Shown here: positions 1 through 8,863 of the stretch, one piece after another
Numbering within the stretch: position 1 is the first letter of the stretch
Layout: every line of letters starts with the position of its first letter
NCBI RefSeq assembly: GCF_002250655.1
Contig: NZ_NOZR01000018.1
Location: 1 to 64,000 of the forward strand
Direction: 5' to 3'
Source of the DNA: Mycolicibacterium sphagni
GTDB taxonomy: Bacteria > Actinomycetota > Actinomycetes > Mycobacteriales > Mycobacteriaceae
Length of the DNA stretch: 64,000 nt
Translations under genes and position numbers: made by a program
Notes under the pieces: model-generated
What the model saw: the letters and a program-made list of their open reading frames with translations, nothing else
What the model was told of the DNA's origin: nothing
The model's database searches: none

Positions 1-77
1 GACCCCGGCTGAGGCCTTCAACGACCAGTTACTCTTGCTCCAACAAGCCGGTGTTGCGACAACCGATTGAATCCGCC
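1..77 (+). mobile_element. right end of an IS30-type insertion sequence (partial)
   Basis: The first 77 bases hold the last codons of a transposase on the plus strand followed at once by what looks like a terminal repeat. The IS3 transposase frame on the other strand is homologous to its family only up to about base 78 and turns into unrelated sequence here, so base 77/78 is taken as the junction. The rest of the element lies outside the window. Family assignment rests on a short protein tail only. Confidence 0.5.
2..70 (+). pseudogene. IS30-type transposase, C-terminal tail (cut by window edge)
   Basis: An open plus-strand frame enters from outside the window and stops with TGA at 68-70. 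The 22 visible residues begin TPAEAFNDQLLLLQQ and end GVATTD, which I recognise as the usual C-terminus of actinobacterial IS30-family transposases (family knowledge, not searched). The catalytic DDE residues would lie outside the window, so activity cannot be judged. It is classed as partial because of the edge, not because of a visible defect. Confidence 0.5.
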
Positions 78-650
78 TTGGCTGCCGCGGTCGCTGTGCA
101 GAATGCAACCGGCCACCTCGCCGCGTCGTGCCACCGCACTACTGAGCGCGGTCGTAGCCAACCGGGACTTCATCCGGGAATCGATCGAATACCCCACGAT
201 GCGGTTGGAGAACACGTCCTTGATCGCACAGAGGTAGAGCTTGCCCTCGCCGGTGCGGTGCTCGGTAATATCGCTAAGCCACAACTGATTCGGCTCATCC
301 GCGGTGAAGTCGCGCTCGACGAGATCGTCGTGCACCGGCGGACCAACCTTGCAGTTCTTGCCGCGTTTGCGCTTGCCGAAAGCACTCCACCACTTGTTCT
401 CGGTGCAGATCCGCCAGCCGGTGCGCTCGGCCATCACCTCACCGACATCGCGGGCCTCCTCGACCAGGTATCGGTAGCCGAATTCTGGATCCTCGTGGTG
501 GGCGTCGAACAAGGCGTTGGCCCGGTAGGCCTCGATGATCTCGGCGTCTGCGATGGGGTTGGCGCGCCAGCGGTAGTAGGGCTGGCGGGCGAGCTTGAGT
601 ACCCGGCACGTCACCGCCACGGGGATCCCGTCAGCGGCGAGCTCGTTCAC
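78..650 (-). pseudogene. IS3-family transposase OrfB (integrase core), 3' end replaced
   Basis: The N-terminal part looks like a normal IS3 OrfB: helix-turn-helix-like start, then the rve integrase core with the first catalytic aspartate in LWLSDITEH and the second in LHSDRGSQ. Right after this second motif (base 78) the frame runs into foreign sequence and stops at 18, so the DDE glutamate and the C-terminal third are missing. The start is GTG at 650, overlapping the orfA stop as GTGA, which fits coupled translation or the programmed frameshift known for IS3 elements. It cannot encode an active transposase. Confidence 0.8.
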
Positions 651-976
651 GAGCGGGTAGAGCCTTTTCCCGGCAGATTAGCCTGCGACAGATAGGCAGC
701 TGCCCGGCGGAGGACTTCATTCTCCTGCTCCAGCAACCGGTTTCGGCGTCGCAGCTCGTGCAACTCCGCAGAATCACTGGTGCTCTTGCCGGGCTTGGTG
801 CCGTCGTCGATATCGGCTTGGCGCATCCACTTGGTCAGCGTCATCGGGTGGACACCGAAATCGGTAGCGATCTGTTCGATCGTCACACCGTCGTCGCGGT
901 TGCGCGCAACCCGGACGACGTCGTCACGGAACTCACGGGGGTAGGGCCTGGGCACAAGGACATCCTTCCAGCCCAC
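647..976 (-). CDS. IS3-family transposase OrfA (HTH, DNA-binding)
   Basis: About 109 residues with the IS3 OrfA layout: a helix-turn-helix (IEQIATDFGVHPMTLTKWM, residues about 33-52) and a leucine-zipper-like helix (LHELRRRNRLLEQENEVLRR). OrfA binds the IS ends and, fused to OrfB by frameshifting, forms the transposase. The frame is intact. The true start may be a few codons downstream (GTG before PRPYPREF). With OrfB truncated, this gene has no visible partner in the element. Confidence 0.8.
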   Translation of the reverse strand: MGWKDVLVPRPYPREFRDDVVRVARNRDDGVTIEQIATDFGVHPMTLTKWMRQADIDDGTKPGKSTSDSAELHELRRRNRLLEQENEVLRRAAAYLSQANLPGKGSTRS

Positions 977-1002
977 CCATCACGGGCAAGCCAACTCAGA
1001 TG

Positions 1003-1878
1003 TCACCTATTCATGCAGCAGACCCCACCGCGGGGTAATACGGGCTTCGTCAGTTCATCGCCGAGACGTTCAAGCAACGGTAGGTCGGCCCGGAGTTGGC
1101 TCACTTCCTCAGCATCCGAAAGTATGAATGGGGAGATCTGTCCCCGCGGATCACGGAGATCCACCGCTCGAATGGCAGGGATGTCGAACGTCGCCACACA
1201 GGCATGTTCTCCAGTGTGGGGCCGGGTTTCGGCGACAGCAGTCTCTGCCTCGGACCCAAGGTACAGGTAGGGGATGCCGGCGGGGTTTGCGCGGCCGTGT
1301 CCTGCCAGGCGGTGCGGCGGTGCACCCATTTCTTCGAGCGCATAGGGCTTTACATCCGCGAGGAGCCGCGAGCGATACCACCTGCGTGGTATGTCCTCGG
1401 CCGGCGCAATGAGCATATCGAGCAGCTGTCGTAGACGATCCAGGTCGATCGGCTCGTTGAGGAACCAACGGTTTCGATGCATCATCTCGTCGCGCAAATC
1501 ACTCCACCGCCTGAGGCTTTCGCTCTCGTATTGGTCAGAGGGGCGGAACGACTTGCGGACGATCTCACCGTTATCGAGAACGTCGGCGAGCAGTTCCTTT
1601 GCGTGGGCGTCGTCCATTGCGCGATGTCCAAAAAGTCGCCAATCGTCGCGGAGCCATTGGACCAGGGGGCGGCCATCGTCACTGACTTCGTAGGCGTCTA
1701 GAATGATCTCGAACGATTCACGGAGGAGAAGCGGCGCAACCAGTCGCGCAGATTGCGTACCGCAGTAGTCACATGTCCCGATTGCATCGGGTGCATCAGC
1801 ATCCGCAAGGCTAGGGATGATGCTGTTGCGTAACCCCGGATCGCCGAAACACTCTGAGCAACAGCGCTTGTCAGGCAT
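1003..1878 (-). pseudogene. RES-domain protein with HEPN/RES-type N-terminus, truncated by IS3
   Basis: The N-terminus carries two CxxC pairs (C7/C10 and C36/C39), a zinc-ribbon-like start. A helical middle follows, then the RES core (GRANPAGIPYLYLGSEAETA with Glu217). RES proteins are NAD-degrading ADP-ribosyltransferase-fold toxins; the architecture matches the family annotated HEPN/RES N-terminal domain (family knowledge). RES homology ends at KPVLPR, where the IS3 end begins; the last residues before the stop at 1003 come from the IS. The 3' part is not found in the window. The start overlaps the end of the sce7725-like gene by 8 bases, so it was the last gene of that operon. It is probably inactive now. 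Confidence 0.75.
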
Positions 1879-2821
1879 TGGGCCTTTGGCCGTGGAAGTT
1901 GGCGAGCGTTTCCAGGTGATGAATCATCGAGAGCTTCTTGACGTGTCCAAGACCGGGGAAATGTCCCCGCGCATGGAGATCCCGGAACTCCGTGATCGCC
2001 CTAGTCTCAAGGAGATTCGATCGGCCACTGTCCAGTCTCCGAATCAGCTTCGCTAACGCTTGCGCAAACTTGCCTGCGGGGTCCGTCGGCGTGTCGTTCG
2101 TGTCCGACACGAAGTGATAGACGAACATCGCGTCATCCTGGGCCGGATCGATGAACGTCAGGTGGATTGCGACGGCATACGCCGGACCGCCATTCTCGCT
2201 GAATACATCGCCCACAGTGAGAAAGTCGCCGTATCCATCCATACCTTCTTCGGTATACGTGATGTGGAGATCCGAGAAGCTGTCTACCTCACCGTAGTCA
2301 GCGTTTCTTTGGCGTTCGAACCCATCACGAATGAGAATTCTTGTGCTGTCAGCGAAATGTCTGCGATACAGCCGGCTCGCTTCGCCATCGATGAACACAT
2401 TCCTAACGTGTTCCATCCGTCCGTCAAGCGCTTCTGCGATACCGCGCGCATCGGTAAACCCCGCGTGTAGGACTGCGACCTCATTGCCGGGATGTGTCGA
2501 TAGGAGCCCCGCGGCATCCGGGAGGGTTGTGTCGCTCCGAAGGAGAATGCCCGCCCCGATCGCGTCGTTGTCACGGTAGTCACGTTCGAGCAAGGCTGCG
2601 ATGCTGTCACCGTTACCTCGATGGTGTCCGTGGCGTGGATTCACCACGACGATGGCCTGCGCTCCCGCTGCAACAAGTGACCCGAGTGTCCTTTCCAGGC
2701 CGCCTAGTGCCTCGCGCACCGGCTCGATTATCGGAGTGAATCCCGCAGAGGCAATCAATTCAGCAGACTCTCGAATCGCGATAAGTTCGAATTGTTTGCC
2801 TCGGAAGTACGGGTGATACAT
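1871..2821 (-). CDS. sce7725 family protein (beta-family-like)
   Basis: A 316-residue protein starting MYHPYFRGKQFELIAIRE, the characteristic opening of the sce7725 family, whose members sit next to sce7726 genes in many bacteria (family recognition from memory). The function is unknown; the alternation of strands and helices suggests a TIM-barrel-like fold (inference). I chose the ATG at 2821 over an upstream in-frame start at 2851 because the family motif begins there and a GGAG sits just upstream. It follows the sce7726-like gene after 7 bases and overlaps the RES gene by 8, so the three form one operon. Confidence 0.8.
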   Translation of the reverse strand: MYHPYFRGKQFELIAIRESAELIASAGFTPIIEPVREALGGLERTLGSLVAAGAQAIVVVNPRHGHHRGNGDSIAALLERDYRDNDAIGAGILLRSDTTLPDAAGLLSTHPGNEVAVLHAGFTDARGIAEALDGRMEHVRNVFIDGEASRLYRRHFADSTRILIRDGFERQRNADYGEVDSFSDLHITYTEEGMDGYGDFLTVGDVFSENGGPAYAVAIHLTFIDPAQDDAMFVYHFVSDTNDTPTDPAGKFAQALAKLIRRLDSGRSNLLETRAITEFRDLHARGHFPGLGHVKKLSMIHHLETLANFHGQRPNA

Positions 2822-2828
2822 GCTCCGC

Positions 2829-3716
2829 TCATTTCCACGCAAGGGCCACATTAAGTGGCGTATTTACGGCATCTGATATCCGGACACGATCCGCCGCAAC
2901 TATTCGGATTGAAAGCGCTGATGCCCTCAGCGACGCGGGAACAGACTGAACAAAATCGAGCATCGAGGATTGGGACCGCGTTCGCTTCAGAGTTGAGACC
3001 ATCTGATCATGGACTATCGCGGGCTCAAGATCGGCAAATAAACGGTGCAGCTCGGTACGGAGCAGAGTATTCGGTACTTGTGGTACATCAATGCCCAGCG
3101 ACTTGAGTATTGAGATAGCTTCAGACGAGCGCAGACTCTCAAGCACCACGAGTGGGGATATGCGGTGCGGATCATTCAATGCTTCGCGTTCCGTCTGCAA
3201 TGTGAATCGTCGCGACAGGACGAGCACGCCAACATCGGCCGGCGCGACCGACAGCACATCATCGAGATGGACGTCGCTTACCACCACGTTCACCGCAGCG
3301 AATACCTTGCGGTAGCTCTCCAGTTGGTTCCGTAAGCGACTGAGAGAATCTCGCTCGGACTTGATTTCGTAGGCAGTAGACGTGCCATTGAGTACTACGA
3401 CATCGGCTTTGCACAGACCGGCTCGCGCTTCACTGAGGACTGCCGCCGTACGCAGGGAATGACGTCCGAGAACGATCTTTTGTGTGATCGCCGAGCGGTA
3501 GACATACTCGTCACGACTGCCTGATTCTTTCAGTAAGTCGAAGGCGCAATCGAACGCACTGCCGACGGTCAAATCATGCGCTATGCGATCAACCAACTTG
3601 GTTTGCGCGACGAGTCGAGAAAATAGTGGAGATTGGCCCGTGCTTCCTAACTCGCGAAAAACAGACGCGGAAAAAAGGCGAGAGACGGCCGCCAGCTCGG
3701 TCTTGCTGAGCTTCAC
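2829..3716 (-). CDS. sce7726 family protein with PD-(D/E)XK nuclease-like motif
   Basis: First gene of the operon, 295 residues, GTG start preceded by AAGGAAGG. Residues 101-120 contain ADVVVLN-x6-EIK, i.e. Asp105, Glu117 and Lys119 spaced as in PD-(D/E)XK nucleases. The tyrosine and arginine residues that follow (SRLRNQLESYRKVF) are also typical of that fold. The sequence matches the sce7726 family, annotated only as unknown function. A DNA-cutting role is inference from the motif. The neighbours (sce7725, RES toxin) and the surrounding insertion sequences suggest a mobile defence or conflict locus. Codon use looks less GC-rich than in the mycobacterial core genes further right. Confidence 0.8.
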   Translation of the reverse strand: MKLSKTELAAVSRLFSASVFRELGSTGQSPLFSRLVAQTKLVDRIAHDLTVGSAFDCAFDLLKESGSRDEYVYRSAITQKIVLGRHSLRTAAVLSEARAGLCKADVVVLNGTSTAYEIKSERDSLSRLRNQLESYRKVFAAVNVVVSDVHLDDVLSVAPADVGVLVLSRRFTLQTEREALNDPHRISPLVVLESLRSSEAISILKSLGIDVPQVPNTLLRTELHRLFADLEPAIVHDQMVSTLKRTRSQSSMLDFVQSVPASLRASALSIRIVAADRVRISDAVNTPLNVALAWK

Positions 3717-4099
3717 TGATCGCCGCCTTCCTTGCTGGTCGCATAATACTCGCCGGGGTATTCCTATAGTCTACCTTGTCTTCTTCCCTAGGACTTCGGT
3801 ACGGAGAAACCGGTGTGGAGTTGTTACTCGCGTCTGCAAATCATGCTTCATTATGAAGCTTGGCTTCGCCAACTAACCAAAACGACAAAGAGTCGCGATA
3901 TGTTGGAGACGATGCACCTTGCGAGTTTTAAGTCACGCGTAGTGACCTACTCAATTTACACTCGGCGAGGGCCAATCAAGCAATGGATCGTAATTGGCTC
4001 GACAGCTTCGCTGGCTCTTGGATCCGCGCGAACCTACGGACTTTTAATCCGCAGTTCCCAGGTTGTCGTCGGAAAAGATTCCATTGAGGGCGTCCCGGG
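3717..4099. other. AT-richer intergenic stretch of the island
   Basis: No convincing gene. The left edge holds the leader of the sce7726-like gene; on the minus strand TAGACT and TATTAT boxes are possible -10 elements. The right half contains a tRNA-like remnant (4037-4070). Base composition is clearly less GC-rich than the rest of the window, as in horizontally acquired DNA. Confidence 0.5.
4037..4070 (+). other. tRNA-Lys(TTT)-like anticodon arm remnant, possible attachment site
   Basis: CGGA-CTTTTAA-TCCG forms a 4-bp stem around a 7-base loop with TTT in the anticodon position, exactly as in tRNA-Lys. The following bases GCAGTTCCCAGGTTGTCG resemble a variable and T-arm with a decayed GGTTCGAG. 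No acceptor stem or D-arm is present, so this is not a tRNA gene. Integrative elements often leave such 3'-half copies when they target a tRNA. A chance match is possible. Confidence 0.3.
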
Positions 4100-4815
4100 T
4101 TGCCTTGCGATGGCGAATGTTCATCAGCTCATCCCGCAGTGGTGTCCGTTCACAGCTGGAATGATGGCGCGGTGCCAATCAGACCCCTTACGCCGCCGAC
4201 GGCCACAGCGTGGATACCGATGGCCTCCGACCAAGGCCAGATTGTCGAGTGGCTGTCGGAAGAATCGCTGAAGACACTTGACCGGCGCGTGACGGTAGTT
4301 CCGTCGAAGGGCCACCTCGACATGGCAGACGAAGCTGTGCAGGCGTTCGCGTCGAACGACAATCTCCACAGTGGCCGGGGGACGCCTGGCGCACCGGGTG
4401 GACCGGCGCTCGCGTACTACCCGGACATCGAACGATTGGCCGACGCCGTGAGGTTGGCGCAGGGCCAGCCACTCGGTGTGATCGAGTTTTTTCCCGATGA
4501 AATGGCTGGTTGGGCTGCTGCGGCAAACGCGATCAACCTCACTACAGGAGCGCCAACGCCGAGCGTCTCGGCCGAGGTCCATGCCGCCCTTGTCGACCTA
4601 CGGGATGCGGGCTACGAGGCTACGGTCGGCATCGCGAAAGCTACTTCAGGCTCAAGTACTTCCCGCCGATCGACAAGTTGCTCGCGGCCGGTATCAGTTA
4701 CCAATTCGCCGCCGGCTACCTCGTGGCGCTCGGAATCGACGGGCAGAACGCTGACGAGGAACTCAAGCGCATCTATGTGCCCCCTAGCCAACGGCCTCGA
4801 CCAGGGCGATTCTAA
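4100..4815 (+). pseudogene. unknown protein gene with an internal frameshift
   Basis: I do not recognise the family. Frame one reads sensibly from about 4200 (WIPMASDQGQIVEWLS) to about 4640 (GYEATVGIAKA). It then turns into Ser/Arg/Pro-rich nonsense, while a second plus frame continues with protein-like sequence (YFRLKYFPPIDKLLAAG to 4815). One indel near 4640 would join them into a soluble protein of roughly 230 residues. The only in-frame start upstream is a weak TTG at 4100, so the 5' end may also be missing. It stands alone between two leftward operons. Confidence 0.5.
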
Positions 4816-4892
4816 GCCCGTTGGACCACCCGCCCGTGGCTTTGACCAGTTCGGGGCGCGTGGTGATTGACGGCATCCAGAGCGCTGGACGA

Positions 4893-7458
4893 TCACCTGG
4901 GCAATCCTCCCCAGCCCGTCTCGTGGTTCTGGCGGATCTTCTTGAGGTCCCCGATTGCTACGCCGAGCGACTGAGTTGACGCAGCTTCGTCGTCGTGTGC
5001 TCCTGGGTTGAGAATCCGTTTGATTGACTGCCACTTTCCGGCCTCATCCTCGGACTGAGTATGTGGGGTGATCTCTGGAATGAGGTCGCCGAGCATCCTC
5101 CTGCCGAGAGACGCCACGGTCGTCGGAGTCCCGTTGGCCGTCCGTGCTGCCGCATCGATCTGCTTACCCAGACGCTCGGCTGCATCGCGGAGTGAAGTGG
5201 TCGCGGCCTTACGGCCCTCGACGGTCGTGTTGGTCAGATGCGCCTTGGCCTCGGATAACTTGCGACCAACGAAGTCGTCCTGGTTGGTGATCTGGCTGCC
5301 TTCCAGACCAGGCGGCAACTCAACCCGATAGTGCAGTGGCTCGCGGTGCTGATGTCGTCCTACGACCTCAACGTCGACCTTTGGATCGTGAGTCAGCAGG
5401 ATCACCTGTACACCGTCGTCAAGGAGCGTGCCGACGGTATTGGCGGCGAACGTGACCTGGTGGTCGGGGTCGTAGCCCGGCAGCGGGTCATCAAGAATCA
5501 CGAACGGACTGCCGAGAAGCTGTTGCCGCGCGAGGAACGCCGCCAGCCCAAGCGCGTTGAGCTGGCTGTCGCTGAACACACCGACGGCGTCTCGCACTTG
5601 CGGCGTTGCTTCCTCCGACACTGCGAGCTTCGCCGTGAGGTTTACAAAGCGTCGACCAGATGCGCGCCGGTCGACGCCGCCAAATCGCACCAGTTCGTCG
5701 GGACGCAGCGTCGCCCACCATCGGCCGATCTCAGCGCCCATTCTCGCGAATCGGTCATCGAGGAGCGCCTCCTCTGCTTTCTGGACCGCCCGGCCAACTG
5801 CATCCACACGCTGCTTGACCTTCTTACGCTGAGCCTGCACTCGCAGCTCGTGGAGCAGGTCGTCGCGATGTTCGAGGAGATCGAGCACTTCCCGCGTCCC
5901 AACTGGCAATATCGCGGTTTGCAGCTTCTCGCCAAGCTCCACGTGCAACTCGTCGACCAGCTTCTTCAGCCCATGCAACTCCCTCGCTACAACGGCTACG
6001 CAGTCATTGACCAGTCTAAGGAGCGGCGAGAAATCGTCCTGGATCTCCACACGTTCCTCGACCTTGCGCGCGGCAGCGTCCAGCACGCTTTTGATCTGCG
6101 TCCGGGTCTCTCTGAGCTGACGCATTCCGGTCCCAGCTCGCACGACATACCCACGTGCTGAGTCGCTGGAGTCAAGAGCCGGTCCATCGTTGAGCTCGCC
6201 CGCATTGAGAACGTCGCGGTGGGCCGACACCTCAGCCCACCGCTGATCCTGCCAATGCTGAGCTTCCGGCAGAACGGAGCTCAGTTCTGTGCCGACGTGG
6301 TCGACGGCGGCAAGGGCAGCGTTCAGCTGCTCGATGACTATCCGAGCTGCTTCCTGGACATCCGACGATGCAGCCAGCTGCTCGCGGATCTGCGCGAAGC
6401 GGTCCGGACCCAGTGAACCGTTGGCACAAACGGGGCACGGCGTCAATTCCTCAAGGTCCGCAAAGTGCTGGTGGTTCAGGACGGCAGCAAAGATGGGGGT
6501 GAGCCGCGCTGCCTCAGCGTCCACCGCCCTGAGTCGCTCGAGGTAAGAGGTGACGCTGCGCAACAATCCTTCGGCATCGACGGACGTGGGCAGCCGACCA
6601 AGGTCTGGGGTGAGCGCACCAATGGGGAAGACCCGCTCCTCTGCCTGAGCGATGGCCCTTCGCAGGCCAGTGATCGCATCTTCGACCGATGTACCGGTCA
6701 CCGCGGGATTCAGAGCAGCGGCCGCAGCAACGAGAGCTTTTGTCAGCGTCTGCTGGTCATCAGCCTTGGCGGCCTTCTTGACCGACGCCAATGCAGCCTC
6801 GTTGCCCTGGGCACGCTCACCCAGCGCGGACAGGGTGGTGACTCTCGCGAGTGGCGCAAGACTCGCCACTCGCTCCTTCGCCCGGGTTACGGCACTTCGC
6901 ACGATGTCGAGATCGGTGAGGTCAAGCAGCGATCGGAAGTATGCCGCCCGCTTGTTTGGTTCAGTTGAAAACGTAGCGCAGGTTGTGTTGCAACAGCACG
7001 GGCGCAGCGAGCGGCGGGTCCCCAAAGGGAATGCCAAGCTCGCTGAGGTCAGCTGCCCGCTGACCGTCGACGGTCAGTTCACTCGCACAATCGGTGGACG
7101 GTGAGTAGTCGGCTGTGAGCACCCGCCGCACCGTCCGCACGAGACCATCGGCACACCGTATGTCGGCCTCTACCCAGACATCGGTATCACCCTTCGGCAG
7201 GTGGACGTTGCCGAGCATCCGGTCGTACTCCGCCTTTGCCCCACCGAAGAGATCCCTGCGACTGCTGCATCCGGTGAAGAGGAACTCCAGCGCTTCGGCG
7301 GTCGCAGTTTTGCCCTGGCTGTTGTCGCCTTTGACGACGGCAAGAGGTGCGTCGAGGTCCATCTCTCGCGCCTCAGTGCCGTAGCACCGGAACCCTCGGA
7401 TGCGCAGGCAGAGGATCCGTACCGGGTCACCTGTGTCGGCGTCAGCCCCTCGGGTCAT
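4893..7458 (-). pseudogene. SMC/Rad50-like AAA ATPase, split by a frameshift
   Basis: Two frames together encode one large ATPase. The N-terminal part (7458 to 6961) starts MTRGADADTG and has a Walker A, GDNSQGKT (Gly44-Thr51), after an SMC-like RGFRCYG strand. At about 6970, within GTTTTCAACTGA, it stops; the protein resumes in the next frame at FSTEPNKRAAYF. The second part has long helices, a CPVC zinc-hook-like motif (near 6430), an ABC-signature-like FSDSQLNALG, Walker B FVILDDP and the LLTHD motif. A helical C-terminus carries NPGAHDD. RecN/SbcC-type ATPases of this kind drive several anti-phage systems (family knowledge). Either the gene is dead, the sequence has an error, or the T-run allows slippage. 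It is last in a leftward operon. Confidence 0.75.
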
Positions 7459-7624
7459 TGGAGACCTCCAGCCATCGATCCACAAGTGTGTCGATCTTCG
7501 GGCCCACGTCTTCGGCAGATGCGATTATCGCTAGCTCGGCAACGAATTCATGGGCGTCCTGCGCGGTGCCATCGGTTGGCAGTTGTCCGCGCAGGTCATC
7601 GAGATTCGGAACTAGATCACTCAC
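7442..7624 (-). CDS. small unknown protein upstream of the SMC-like ATPase
   Basis: A 60-residue acidic, helical protein (MSDLVPNLDDLRGQ start, VDRWLEVSNDPRG end) whose stop overlaps the ATPase start at 7458 by 17 bases, which suggests translational coupling. No known domain recognised. Its size and position resemble the small middle subunits found beside ATPases in some defence systems, but that is inference. The coding potential is plausible rather than proven. Confidence 0.5.
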   Translation of the reverse strand: MSDLVPNLDDLRGQLPTDGTAQDAHEFVAELAIIASAEDVGPKIDTLVDRWLEVSNDPRG

Positions 7625-7678
7625 TCCCAGCCCTCCATCCGGGCAACGGATGACACGTACGGCGACGGAAGGACATAG

Positions 7679-8416
7679 TCATTCCTGGCCGTCCTTGCCG
7701 CCCGCGGCAACCCGCTCCCGTAGGTGGTCGATGTAGTCGGAGCGGATCACTCGGCTACACCGAGGACGCTTGCCACCGTTGATCTCCTCGACGTATTTGG
7801 CTAGTAGTGCTGGGTTTTTGCCGGACCAGCCGTGGGCAAGCGCCCATCCCTGCATCATGTCTCCATCCATCGGGATGCCGGCATCGTGCAGTGCAAGGAG
7901 CACACTCACAACGTCGTCCTTCTCGTAGCCCGCCGTGATGGTGTTGTTGTGGTTGATCGTCAGCGTGAGGCTCTCCATAGCCTCGATCACCACAGGGTCC
8001 AAATCCGGAGTGCGGTCCTCCCACTCCGAGCCGTCGCCGAGGATGTCCGGTCGCATCTGCGACACCCACGGCCGAATTCGGTCGGCATTCCAAGTGATGA
8101 CACACAGCCCCCGAATCATGTGGCTGCTGAATCGGACCAGCTCGCCGATGTCATCCATATTCGGCCAGGCCATTAGCACGGGGCCGTGAGCGCTCACGTA
8201 TGCCCCACCTCTGCCGGTCACGTGATCGACGTCCGAGTGGCGGCTGACAAGTCGGTCCAGCGCGTTGCAGTTACGCAGGTTGGACTTCAGCTTGGTCCAC
8301 ACGGTGAGGGTGTCGCCCATCTCCATGTGAGACGAGCACCAGCGGATGGCTTCAGTCACACCATCGTCGTCGTAGCTAGCCACTGCGGTGGGATAGTCCA
8401 CCTCATCATCGAACAT
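7679..8416 (-). CDS. unknown actinobacterial protein, ATPase operon
   Basis: 245 residues, no signal peptide or membrane segment. It opens with an acidic stretch (MFDDEVDYPTAVASYDDDG); a conserved-looking core follows (VTGRGGAYVSAHGPVLMAWP) and a C-terminal part, SGKNPALLAKYVEEINGGKR. I recall similar unnamed proteins in other actinobacteria but no functional name, so none is given. It lies 54 bases upstream of the small gene and in the same direction as the ATPase. No catalytic motif is obvious. Confidence 0.7.
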   Translation of the reverse strand: MFDDEVDYPTAVASYDDDGVTEAIRWCSSHMEMGDTLTVWTKLKSNLRNCNALDRLVSRHSDVDHVTGRGGAYVSAHGPVLMAWPNMDDIGELVRFSSHMIRGLCVITWNADRIRPWVSQMRPDILGDGSEWEDRTPDLDPVVIEAMESLTLTINHNNTITAGYEKDDVVSVLLALHDAGIPMDGDMMQGWALAHGWSGKNPALLAKYVEEINGGKRPRCSRVIRSDYIDHLRERVAAGGKDGQE

Positions 8417-8503
8417 CGACCGCTCCTACCTCGTCCCAGGGAGCACCACGTTAATTGCCAGCGCCGACAATTCTGGTGGAAGTGCCTTAGCGGCCGTGCT
8501 CGG

Positions 8504-8863
8504 TCATCGTGACCGCGGGCTCTGGTGCTTCCGAGGCTGCGTCCGGGCCTTCAATCCAGCTTGCTTCAGTATCTTCAGCACCGTTGTTCGTCCAATACCA
8601 AATTTCTCGGCGACTTCCCGGGTCTCCTGTCCGGCTTCATAGGCTTCAACGACCTGCGCGCGCATCCGAGCCGTGATGCGCTGCCGACGTTTTGGCGGAG
8701 ACGCAAGAGCTGGCGAGCCGTCGGCCTCACGAGCCCCATCTTGGGCGCCGGTCAACAATTTGTTCGGATTGAACTGACTAAGGGCCACGCTGGTCAAAGG
8801 CTGTACCAGCGGCCCCTGGGCCGCCCGCCCTGTCGGTCGAATCTCGATCGTCGCCGCTGGCAC
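8504..8863 (-). CDS. helix-turn-helix protein (recombinase C-terminal-like)
   Basis: 119 residues. Residues about 60-108 form a resolvase/Hin-type helix-turn-helix (VAEKFGIGRTTVLKILKQAG) followed by a basic tail. The first 60 residues are low-complexity and may be non-coding or the remnant of a lost recombinase domain. It could be the operon regulator or the orphan DNA-binding tail of a serine recombinase. It precedes the unknown gene at 8416 by 87 bases on the same strand. Confidence 0.55.
   Translation of the reverse strand: MPAATIEIRPTGRAAQGPLVQPLTSVALSQFNPNKLLTGAQDGAREADGSPALASPPKRRQRITARMRAQVVEAYEAGQETREVAEKFGIGRTTVLKILKQAGLKARTQPRKHQSPRSR

Larger units (their letters stand above)
78..1030 (-). 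mobile_element. IS3-family element, truncated by the IS30-type insertion
   Basis: Two overlapping frames, orfA (647-976) and orfB (up to 650), lie in the IS3 order on the minus strand. The outer end falls near 1030: homology of the neighbouring RES gene stops there and a run reading CTGCTGCATGAATAGG on the minus strand starts. The other end is lost, because the IS30-type end at 1-77 interrupts orfB. The exact outer boundary is uncertain by about 10 bases. Confidence 0.7.
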
